NCBI GenBank assembly: GCA_016281775.1
Contig: JAEEJH010000091.1
Location: forward strand, 1 to 54,878
Length of the DNA stretch: 54,878 nt
Source of the DNA: Clostridiales bacterium
GTDB taxonomy: Bacteria > Bacillota > Clostridia > Oscillospirales > CAG-272
Reading direction: 5' to 3'
Shown: positions 49,058 to 54,878 of the stretch, one piece after another
How the letters are laid out: the number at the start of each line of letters is the position of its first letter
How positions within the stretch are numbered: position 1 is the stretch's first letter
Made by a program: the position numbers and the translations under genes
Notes under the pieces: model-generated
The model's database searches: none
The model's input: the letters and a program-made list of their open reading frames with translations, nothing else
Told to the model about the DNA's origin: nothing

Positions 49058-50140
49058 ATGTTCAGATCCGTATTATCCGTATTGCTTACGGCTTCTCTTC
49101 TCTTTACGCTGCTTATAATGCCTGAAGCGTCGTACGGGCCCGGCGTATCCGCAGGAGCGGCGGCGCTGATCGACGCGGCAAACGGAGAGATACTGTATAT
49201 CAAAAACGGCACCGAACGCAAAGCTCCCGCGAGCCTGACGAAAATCATGACGGCGATCATCGTGATCGAATCGTGCGATCTGTCGGACACGGTGACGGTA
49301 CCGCGGGAAGCCGTCGGGACGGAAGGATCGAGCGCGTATCTGTCAGAGGGCGAAAAGTTCAGCATAGAAGAACTTTTGTACGCTCTGATGCTTCAGAGCG
49401 CAAACGACGCCGCGGTCGCTCTGGCGCTTCACTGCGCCGGTTCGATCGAAGCGTTTGCCGGTAAAATGAACGAAAAAGCGACGTGGCTCGGTTTATTTGA
49501 TACGCATTTCGTAAATCCGCACGGTCTGCCCGATAAAGACCATTATTCCACCGCGCTCGACGTGGCAAAGCTCCTCTCGTACTGCATGGAAAACGAAAAG
49601 TTCGCATTGATAAGCGGTTCGCGGTCGTACGTGATAAAGGCCGGGGCGGAGCGCAAAGCAAGACAGTTCACAAACCATAACAGACTGCTTTTTGAAAACG
49701 GCGGCGTGACCGGCGGAAAGACCGGCTACACTAAGTCCGGCGGCAGATGTCTCTGCACGTATTACGAAAAAGACGGGGTAAAGCTCTGCGCCGCGACGCT
49801 CAACGCGCCGGACGACTGGGCCGATCACCGCGCGCTTTACGAATACGGCAGGGATCTTTATGCGCGGATCACGCTCGGCGCCGCCGGTATATATGAGCTT
49901 CATATAGTCGGCGGAGTTGTCGATACGGTCACGGCGACCGTATACGAAGACAAAACGGCGTTTGTGAAAAAAGGCGCCGAGGTCAAAAAAGCCGTTTACA
50001 TGAGACGTTTCGAATACGCGCCGGTCCGCGAAGGCGAGCTGATCGGCTATGCGGTATTCTTTGCCGGTGAAAAAGAAATATGCCGTATACCGCTTTACGC
50101 GGATATAACGGCAGCAAAGAAACAAACGGGGTTTTTCTGA
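49058..50140 (+). CDS. D-alanyl-D-alanine carboxypeptidase, S11 family (DacF-like)
   Basis: A 360-residue penicillin-binding protein. Signal peptide (1-25), then the three catalytic motifs: ASLTKIM (SxxK, Ser59), SAND (SxN) and GGKTGYT (KTG). A C-terminal beta domain (about 275-350) follows. It trims terminal D-Ala from peptidoglycan outside the cell. GAGGTGAT precedes the ATG. It lies after the sporulation gene gerW and overlaps rluB by one base. Similar genes in spore formers (dacF) act in forespore cortex formation, which is plausible but not shown. Confidence 0.94.
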   Translation: MFRSVLSVLLTASLLFTLLIMPEASYGPGVSAGAAALIDAANGEILYIKNGTERKAPASLTKIMTAIIVIESCDLSDTVTVPREAVGTEGSSAYLSEGEKFSIEELLYALMLQSANDAAVALALHCAGSIEAFAGKMNEKATWLGLFDTHFVNPHGLPDKDHYSTALDVAKLLSYCMENEKFALISGSRSYVIKAGAERKARQFTNHNRLLFENGGVTGGKTGYTKSGGRCLCTYYEKDGVKLCAATLNAPDDWADHRALYEYGRDLYARITLGAAGIYELHIVGGVVDTVTATVYEDKTAFVKKGAEVKKAVYMRRFEYAPVREGELIGYAVFFAGEKEICRIPLYADITAAKKQTGFF

Positions 50141-50865
50141 TGGAGAAAATTAGAATACAGAAATATTTGTCCGAAGCGGGCGTCACGTCGCGCCGCGACG
50201 CCGAGGCGGCCATAGCCGCGGGCGAAGTCACGGTCAACGGCAGACCGTGCGAACCGGGGCAGAAGGTCGGCGACGGCGATCTGATAGTATTCAGAGGTAA
50301 AAAAGTCAAGAGAATAAATAAAGATAAAGTATACGTTATGCTGAACAAGCCGCGCGGTTTCGTCGCGACGAACGCCGACGAGAGCGGCAGAAAATGCACC
50401 GCCGATCTTGTCGCGGATCTCGGGCGGCGCGTGTACCCGGTCGGGCGGCTCGACCGCGACTCGGAAGGCCTTTTGCTTCTGACCGACGACGGAGAGTTCG
50501 CAAACATGATGATGCACCCGCGCCACAACATACCGAAGATCTACCACGTGCGCGTTACCGGCTCGGTCACGGAAGAGGCGCTCGGCGTGCTCCGTTCGGA
50601 GCTCGTGATAGACGGGTATAAGATCATGCCCGTGCAGGTGGATATAATCGGCGAGACCGAAGAGAGCACTCTTCTCCGCTTCCGTCTGTTCGAAGGGCGC
50701 AACCGCCAGATAAGAAAAATGTGCGAACAGGCGGGGCTTCGCGTATCGAGGCTGACGCGCGTTGCGATCGGCGACATCTCCATCGGTAATCTGAAACCGG
50801 GCAAATGGCAGCATCTTACCGCCGCGCAGGTGGATTATCTCAAATCAAAAGCGAGTATAAAATAA
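50140..50865 (+). CDS. rluB: 23S rRNA pseudouridine synthase, RluB family
   Basis: A 241-residue protein: S4 RNA-binding domain at the start (IRIQKYLSEAGVTSRRDAEAAI), then the RsuA/RluB catalytic domain with YPVGRLDRDSEGLLLLTDDGEF (catalytic Asp) and LFEGRNRQIRKMCE. It isomerises a uridine in 23S rRNA (or 16S for RsuA; RluB is the common Firmicutes type). The ATG at 50140 shares its A with the preceding TGA; the ORF track's start at 50080 is inside the previous gene. Confidence 0.94.
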   Translation: MEKIRIQKYLSEAGVTSRRDAEAAIAAGEVTVNGRPCEPGQKVGDGDLIVFRGKKVKRINKDKVYVMLNKPRGFVATNADESGRKCTADLVADLGRRVYPVGRLDRDSEGLLLLTDDGEFANMMMHPRHNIPKIYHVRVTGSVTEEALGVLRSELVIDGYKIMPVQVDIIGETEESTLLRFRLFEGRNRQIRKMCEQAGLRVSRLTRVAIGDISIGNLKPGKWQHLTAAQVDYLKSKASIK

Positions 50866-50871
50866 AAAAAC

Positions 50872-50922
50872 GGAGTTGTTGACCTTCCGGAAAAAAACCG
50901 TGGCGAACAACTCCTTTATTAT
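50872..50922 (+). terminator. terminator of the lon-rluB gene run
   Basis: Stem GGAGTTGTT / AACAACTCC (50872-50880, 50906-50914) with a 25-base loop, followed by TTTATTATTTTT. It lies six bases after rluB. Confidence 0.75.
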
Positions 50923-50955
50923 TTTTGAACGATACCGTCTGATATCCGTAACGTT

Positions 50956-51043
50956 TTCTTCACCGATATATCGCGCGCAGCGCCGCGGGCGGCGGGGGGC
51001 GGGGTGCCCGCCCGCGGGATATTGTAAATACTTCGGTGAAGAA
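50956..51043. repeat. 88-bp GC-rich palindromic element
   Basis: Outer perfect 11-bp arms TTCTTCACCGA and TCGGTGAAGAA enclose a GC-rich core with CCGCGGGCGG and CCCGCCCGCGG arms. It lies between converging genes rluB and lplA and has no coding potential; it could fold as one long cruciform or act as a terminator for lplA. Confidence 0.65.
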
Positions 51044-51065
51044 ATCCGGTGCGGCCTTTCGGTCA

Positions 51066-52028
51066 TCACGTTTTGATAAACAACGCGGCGATCTGATCGG
51101 GCGCTGCGCCGGAGATATATTCGCCGATGCCGCAAAGCCGCTCTGACAGCTCTTCTTTTATCAGACGGCAGCCGGCGAGCGATCGCTCAAGTTCGTCGAC
51201 GGAGCGGGCGCTGAAATAGTCACCGCTGATCCGCACGTCGGAAAGTCTGCCGTTTTCTGCTGTGTAACAGACCTCTACCGAGCCGAACGGGAAACGCGCT
51301 CTCGCCGTATGACCGTATTCTTTCGATCTGCCGTAATTCCATTCCCACGTCGAATACTTTTCGGCCGAGAGTTTCTCTATGCCCGCGGTCTGCTCCGCGG
51401 TAAACGCGGTCTTATCGGCCTCCACGCTGTTTTCAAGGTAGTTTTTGAGTTTTTCCGCAGTAAAACCGGGAAGATATTCTATAAGGTTGCAGACGCGGCT
51501 GCGAACGCTCTTGATGCCTTTGCTCTTCATTTTTTCGGGGTCGGCGTTCAACGCGCCCGACAGATACGACATATCAGCCGAAAAAAGTATCGTGCCGTGG
51601 TGCAGCACTCTTTGATTGAATACGCACTGCGCGTTGCCTGAAAATTTGCGCCCGTCGGCGGTCATATCGTTTCTGCCGGATAATTCCGCCGGCACGCCGA
51701 GAGCGGAGAGCGCGGAGATGACGGGCGCGCAGAAACGCGCGAAATCAAGCGCGCCGGCGTCGCCTTTTGACGTAATGAAAGTATAATTGATATTGCCGAG
51801 ATCGTGGAACACCGCTCCGCCGCCGGTAAGCCTTCGCACGACGGCGATGCCGTTATTATCTACGAAATCGCGGTTTATCTCGGCGTAGGCGTTCTGATTG
51901 CGGCCAATGATGACCGACCTGTCGTTACGCCAGAGCATGAATACCGGTTCGGCTTCGTTTAAAAGCAGATATTCTTCGCTCGCGAGGTTGAAATACGGAT
52001 CGGTATTATTGTTTATATAAAGTTTCAT
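51066..52028 (-). CDS. lplA: lipoate-protein ligase A
   Basis: A 320-residue ligase. NLASEEYLLL at the start, VIIGRNQNAYAEIN, the lipoyl-binding RRLTGGGAVFHDLGNINYTFI and KFSGNAQC make the catalytic domain; the C-terminal accessory domain (about 245-320; EVCYTAENGRLSDVRISGD) is present, so it should both activate and transfer lipoate. It attaches scavenged lipoate to E2 or GcvH proteins. No such target gene is in the window. Monocistronic on the minus strand. Confidence 0.95.
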   Translation of the reverse strand: MKLYINNNTDPYFNLASEEYLLLNEAEPVFMLWRNDRSVIIGRNQNAYAEINRDFVDNNGIAVVRRLTGGGAVFHDLGNINYTFITSKGDAGALDFARFCAPVISALSALGVPAELSGRNDMTADGRKFSGNAQCVFNQRVLHHGTILFSADMSYLSGALNADPEKMKSKGIKSVRSRVCNLIEYLPGFTAEKLKNYLENSVEADKTAFTAEQTAGIEKLSAEKYSTWEWNYGRSKEYGHTARARFPFGSVEVCYTAENGRLSDVRISGDYFSARSVDELERSLAGCRLIKEELSERLCGIGEYISGAAPDQIAALFIKT

Positions 52029-52141
52029 TTCAGACTCCGAAATAACGTGATGTTTTCATTATACTCCGAATTTATGAATTTTTAAAGAGCGGTAAAAGAG
52101 TAAAGGAATTTTTAATTTAAAGTAAACAATTCGGTTAGGTA

Positions 52142-52170
52142 TTGACAAACGCGTTTTCGTGTGTTAAAAT
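52142..52170 (+). promoter_or_regulatory. promoter of the peroxide-defence operon
   Basis: -35 TTGACA (52142-52147), 17-base spacer, -10 TAAAAT (52165-52170). Confidence 0.82.
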
Positions 52171-52191
52171 TAGTTTGCTAACAAAGTAATT
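52168..52191. promoter_or_regulatory. near-perfect palindromic operator, probably for the OhrR-type regulator
   Basis: Arms AATTAGTTTG and CAAAGTAATT around CTAA: 24 bases with one mismatched pair. It covers the end of the -10 and the start of transcription, directly before GAAAGGAG, as expected for a MarR/OhrR repressor site. The regulator gene is in the same operon. Confidence 0.65.
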
Positions 52192-52206
52192 GAAAGGAGT
52201 TACATC

Positions 52207-52746
52207 ATGAGTATCTATGATTTTAAGGTACAGAAAAGAAAAGACGGCGAGCTGGATCTTGCCGAGTTAAAGGGCAAAGTTCTGCTGATAGTCAACACGG
52301 CGACGGGCTGCGGCTTCACCCCGCAGTACGAGGGTCTGCAGAAGCTGTACGAAAAGTATCACGAGCAGGGCTTTGAGGTGCTCGACTTTCCGTGCAACCA
52401 GTTCGCAAATCAGGCGCCCGGCGACGACGAGCAAATACACGAATTCTGCACGCTGCACTACAAGACCTCTTTCGATCAGCTGAAAAAGATCGACGTCAAC
52501 GGCGACGCCGAATCTCCGCTTTACACCTATCTGAAGGAACAGGCTCCGGATGAAGAGGTAAGCGGCCTCAAAAACAAAGCGACTATGAAAATGATTTCCA
52601 CGATAAGCAAAACGACGACAAAGCCCGGCGACATAAAGTGGAATTTCACGAAATTCTTAGTCGACCGCGAAGGCAACGTAGTTAAGAGATACGCGCCGGT
52701 CTACGACGCGGACGTAATAGAAGCCGATCTGATAAAACTGTTATGA
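52207..52746 (+). CDS. glutathione peroxidase family thiol peroxidase (Cys type)
   Basis: A 179-residue peroxidase. TATGCGFTPQYEGL holds the peroxidatic Cys35 (Cys rather than selenocysteine), FPCNQFANQAPG the Gln and a second Cys, and IKWNFTKFLVD the Trp and Asn of the catalytic tetrad. Bacterial Cys-type members usually take electrons from thioredoxin rather than glutathione. Thioredoxin and its reductase are encoded in the same operon, which supports this. Strong AAAGGAG site; the regulator gene starts by ATGA overlap. Confidence 0.95.
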   Translation: MSIYDFKVQKRKDGELDLAELKGKVLLIVNTATGCGFTPQYEGLQKLYEKYHEQGFEVLDFPCNQFANQAPGDDEQIHEFCTLHYKTSFDQLKKIDVNGDAESPLYTYLKEQAPDEEVSGLKNKATMKMISTISKTTTKPGDIKWNFTKFLVDREGNVVKRYAPVYDADVIEADLIKLL

Positions 52747-53186
52747 GCGGCAGATACGATCCCCTTCTGCTTAAAAATCAGCTCTGCTTTCCGATCTATC
52801 TCTGCGCGAAAGAGATCGTGAACAAATATGCCGAGCCGCTTGCCGAGATCGATCTGACCTACACGCAATACCTTATAATGATGTATATGTGGGAGGAAGA
52901 GAGCGCGACCGCCAAGCAGATATCAGACGTACTGCTGCTCGATCAGAGCACTCTTACGCCGCTTTTGAAAAAGCTCGAGGCGAAAGAGTATATCACGCGG
53001 CGCAAGTCCGACGAAGACGGCAGAGCCTCCGTAATAACGCTCACCGAAAAGGGATATAATCTCAAAGACTCCGCGCTCTCTGTGCCGGAGAGGATGAGAT
53101 GCTGCATCGACGTGAACGAAGAAGAAGCGGTACAACTTTATAAGATCATGCGGAAAATAATTTACAACATAAGAAAGGAAAAATGA
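52743..53186 (+). CDS. MarR family regulator, OhrR type (peroxide sensor)
   Basis: A 147-residue winged-helix regulator. The N-terminus NQLCFPIYLCAKEI places a Cys at residue 15, matching the sensing cysteine of OhrR, with a second Cys at 21. The DNA-binding part is ATAKQISDVLLLDQSTLTPLLKKLEAKEYITRRKSDEDGR, including the wing. OhrR proteins repress peroxidase genes until organic hydroperoxide oxidises the Cys. Here it would repress its own operon through the palindrome at 52168. The usual partner ohr is replaced by a glutathione-peroxidase-type enzyme. Confidence 0.92.
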   Translation: MSGRYDPLLLKNQLCFPIYLCAKEIVNKYAEPLAEIDLTYTQYLIMMYMWEEESATAKQISDVLLLDQSTLTPLLKKLEAKEYITRRKSDEDGRASVITLTEKGYNLKDSALSVPERMRCCIDVNEEEAVQLYKIMRKIIYNIRKEK

Positions 53187-53189
53187 ATC

Positions 53190-53495
53190 ATGGTAGTAAA
53201 AGTAACAACTGAAAATTTTGATGAAGAAGTTTTGAAATCCGACAAGAGAGTCGTAGTCGATTTCAACGCAGACTGGTGCGGTCCGTGCAGAATGCTCGGC
53301 CCGGTAATTGAACAGTTATCTAATGAACATCCCGAAGTCAAATTCGTATCGGTCAATATCGACCACGAAGACGAGCTCGCCGAAGAATATATGATAAGTT
53401 CTATTCCCTGCCTTGTCGTATTCAAGGACGGAGCTGAGATAAGAAGAAGCGTCGGCTTCAAGCCGAAAGACGCGCTTTTGCAGCTGCTCGGCTGA
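53190..53495 (+). CDS. trxA: thioredoxin
   Basis: A 101-residue thioredoxin with FNADWCGPCRMLGPVI (redox Cys30 and Cys33) and the cis-Pro in SSIPCLVVFKDG. Reduces disulfides in the cytoplasm and most likely regenerates the peroxidase two genes upstream. Three bases after the regulator stop; ribosome site AGAAAGGAA. One unusual point: a third Cys lies directly after the cis-Pro (IPCLVV), where most thioredoxins have Thr. Confidence 0.95.
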   Translation: MVVKVTTENFDEEVLKSDKRVVVDFNADWCGPCRMLGPVIEQLSNEHPEVKFVSVNIDHEDELAEEYMISSIPCLVVFKDGAEIRRSVGFKPKDALLQLLG

Positions 53496-53496
53496 T

Positions 53497-54402
53497 ATGT
53501 ACGATATAATCATAATCGGCGCCGGGACCGCCGGCATGACGGCGGCGATTTACGCGCGGCGCGCGTCGAAATCCGTGCTCGTGCTCGAAGCGGGCGCGTA
53601 CGGCGGTCAGATAATAAACACGCCGGATATCGAGAATTACCCCGTTGAAGCTCATATCTCTGGCTACGATTTTGCGACTAAGCTGTATGAGCAGACAGCC
53701 GCGCTCGGCGCGGAATTCGCGTTTGAGAGAGCCGAAAAGATCGAGCTCAACGGAGATGTAAAGACCGTAGTCACGCCGTACAACAGATATGAGGCGAAGG
53801 CGGTCATAATAGCGACCGGCTCGTCGAACAGAAAACTCGGTCTGCCGCGGGAAGACGAACTTACGGGCCGCGGCGTATCTTACTGCGCGACCTGCGACGG
53901 ATCGTTTTTCAAAGGCAAAAAAGTAGCCGTCGTAGGCGGCGGCAATACCGCGCTTGAGGACGCTCTGTATCTTTCCGACATAGCCGAGACCGTTTATCTG
54001 ATACACAGAAGAGGCGATTTTCGCGGCGATGAAGCGACCGCAAAAAGGCTTGCCGACAAACAAAACGTAAAATTCGTGCTTTTCAGCCGCGTGACCGCGC
54101 TTATCGCCGAAAAGCGGCTCACGGGTATAGAGGTAACTAAAAACGACGGAACGGTCAGCACGATCGATCTGAACGGTCTGTTCGTCGCGGTAGGCAGGAT
54201 CCCGGAAAACCGCAAGTTCGGCAACGTGCTGGAGCTTGACGGCGCGGGTTACGCCGTATCCGGCGAGAGCTGCCGCACGATAACGCCGGGCGTATTCGTC
54301 GCCGGTGACAACCGCGCGAAAGAAGTGCGCCAGCTCGTCACAGCGGCAGCTGACGGCGCGACCGCCGCGACCGAAGCGGTAAAGTATCTGAATACGCTAT
54401 AA
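53497..54402 (+). CDS. trxB: thioredoxin reductase
   Basis: A 301-residue FAD flavoprotein. FAD-binding IIGAGTAGMTAAIYARRA, VIIATGSSNRKL, the redox CATC (Cys130, Cys133), NAD(P)H-binding VVGGGNTALEDALYL followed by HRRGDFRGDEAT, and the FAD-binding GVFVAGDNRAKEVRQLVTAAADGATAA at the end are all present. The HRRxxFR pattern fits NADPH. It reduces the thioredoxin encoded one base upstream. A hairpin terminator follows. Confidence 0.95.
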   Translation: MYDIIIIGAGTAGMTAAIYARRASKSVLVLEAGAYGGQIINTPDIENYPVEAHISGYDFATKLYEQTAALGAEFAFERAEKIELNGDVKTVVTPYNRYEAKAVIIATGSSNRKLGLPREDELTGRGVSYCATCDGSFFKGKKVAVVGGGNTALEDALYLSDIAETVYLIHRRGDFRGDEATAKRLADKQNVKFVLFSRVTALIAEKRLTGIEVTKNDGTVSTIDLNGLFVAVGRIPENRKFGNVLELDGAGYAVSGESCRTITPGVFVAGDNRAKEVRQLVTAAADGATAATEAVKYLNTL

Positions 54403-54405
54403 AAC

Positions 54406-54514
54406 AAAAGGCTGTTTGATCTTCCTGATTTTCGGGGATCGGACAGTCTTTTTTTATTCCCTTGTATTGCGGCTTTAGCCGCGCCGGCGGCGCCCCCCCC
54501 ACCGCCCGCCGGCT
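54406..54514. repeat. terminator-plus-palindrome element, copy 1
   Basis: AAAAGGCTGTTTGATC ... GATCGGACAGTCTTTTTTT forms a terminator-like hairpin for trxB (54409-54455). It is followed by GCGGCTTTAGCCGC and a GCCGGCGGCG ... CCGCCCGCCGGC palindrome. About 109 bases; repeated at 54552-54657. Confidence 0.82.
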
Positions 54515-54551
54515 GATTTTATTTCATTGACAAGTAAATATTTACAGGATA

Positions 54552-54657
54552 AAAAGGCTGTCCGATCTTCCTGTTTTTCGAAGACCTGACAGTCTTTTTT
54601 ATTCCTTTGTGTTGCGGCTTTAGCCGCGCCGGCGGCGCCCCCCACCGCCCGCCGGCT
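54552..54657. repeat. terminator-plus-palindrome element, copy 2
   Basis: Same order of parts as copy 1: AAAAGGCTGTCCGATC ... GACCTGACAGTCTTTTTT, then GCGGCTTTAGCCGC and the GCCGGC palindrome. Differences from copy 1 fall in the stem and loop and mostly keep pairing. A possible promoter (TTGACA 54527-54532, 17 bases, TAAAAA) lies between the copies. Confidence 0.82.
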
Positions 54658-54694
54658 TGTTTATATTGATTTTTAACGACTATTCAGGCTGTGG

Positions 54695-54877
54695 CTACTT
54701 TATTTCAGAACCACCCCATTCGACGACGGTGAAGCCGGTTCTTTGCGGCGTATCAAACGTTTGCGGTTCGATATCAACGTAAGCGTTAAGAGGTTTATAC
54801 GCCATAAACACGCGGATAAGCGCGTCGGGCGCGGGTTCAACCGTCAGTTTTGCGCTTTCGGTATAAGCGGACGACTG
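54695..54877 (-). CDS. C-terminal end of an unidentified protein (partial)
   Basis: An open minus-strand frame enters from the right edge and ends at TAG (54695-54697). It is absent from the ORF track because it has no start codon. The 60 visible residues include AYTESAKLTVEPAPDAL, YKPLNAYVDIEPQTF and FTVVEWGGSEIK at the end. Base composition and codon use match the neighbouring genes, and it converges on trxB with the hairpin elements between. I do not recognise the family; the beta-rich look is all that can be said. Confidence 0.6.
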   Translation of the reverse strand, partial: QSSAYTESAKLTVEPAPDALIRVFMAYKPLNAYVDIEPQTFDTPQRTGFTVVEWGGSEIK

Positions 54878-54878
54878 A

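Noticed and set aside
1-54878. tRNA, rRNA, riboswitch, insertion sequence or prophage genes
   Set aside because: Reading both strands showed no CCA-ended cloverleaf, rRNA segment, recognisable riboswitch core, transposase, integrase or phage structural gene; a dedicated covariance-model scan was not possible here.

Overview
The window looks like a chromosomal segment of a Gram-positive, probably anaerobic and spore-capable member of the Clostridia. The pointers are a GerW/YtfJ sporulation protein, an HPr with both His15 and Ser46, an ScpA/ScpB pair, a (Re)-citrate-synthase-like enzyme, DUF4358 and DUF2953 proteins, many lipoproteins, strong AGGAGG-type ribosome sites, and frequent ATA and AGA codons in moderately GC-rich DNA. 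The species cannot be named from the sequence alone. I saw no rRNA, tRNA, CRISPR array, transposase or phage gene.

Layout. 1-2.0 kb (+): the tail of one DHH/DHHA1 phosphoesterase, a second tandem DHH/DHHA1 phosphoesterase, and surE. 2.06-12.8 kb (-): an eight-gene operon, in order of transcription an RDD membrane protein, a CUT1-type ABC importer (ATPase, two permeases, lipoprotein binding protein), a lipoprotein nuclease of the staphylococcal nuclease type, and two exported proteins built of repeated OB-fold-like domains. 13.06-18.4 kb (+), divergent from it: deoC, deoD, an in-frame deoB-cdd fusion, pyrimidine-nucleoside phosphorylase and a threonine-aldolase-like enzyme. 18.4-19.0 kb: mosaic of palindromic repeats. 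19-25.4 kb: two glycosyltransferases (-), then a PlsC-type acyltransferase with a zinc ribbon, a GltS-type transporter and a flavin-reductase-like protein (+). 25.4-27.9 kb (-): large surface lipoprotein. 28.2-30.4 kb (+): citrate-synthase-like enzyme and a DUF4358 lipoprotein. 30.7-37.5 kb (-): coaD-rsmD-uvrC, ptsH, and rimM-trmD-O-antigen-ligase-like-DUF4330. 37.9-41.5 kb (+): YcxB-like, DppA-like, DUF4091 and a small membrane protein. 41.5-50.9 kb (+): lon-engB-lysA-M50 protease-scpA-scpB-DUF2953-gerW-D,D-carboxypeptidase-rluB. 51.1-52.0 kb (-): lipoate ligase. 52.2-54.4 kb (+): glutathione peroxidase, OhrR-type regulator, thioredoxin, thioredoxin reductase. The window ends in a duplicated hairpin element and the tail of an unidentified (-) gene.

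How the genes work together. The first 18 kb reads as one programme for using external nucleic acid. A lipid-anchored nuclease and OB-repeat proteins would hold and cut polymer at the cell surface, a dedicated ABC importer would bring in a product, and the DHH enzymes and SurE could remove phosphates from short oligonucleotides and nucleotides. DeoD/Pdp/Cdd/DeoB/DeoC then take deoxynucleosides to glyceraldehyde-3-phosphate and acetaldehyde. The enzyme families and gene order are visible in the sequence; the importer's ligand and the extracellular-DNA role are inference. The divergent promoters between the two operons share a short intergenic region with direct repeats and an inverted repeat. 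A second self-contained unit is the Gpx-OhrR-TrxA-TrxB peroxide defence operon, which has a near-perfect palindrome over its promoter.
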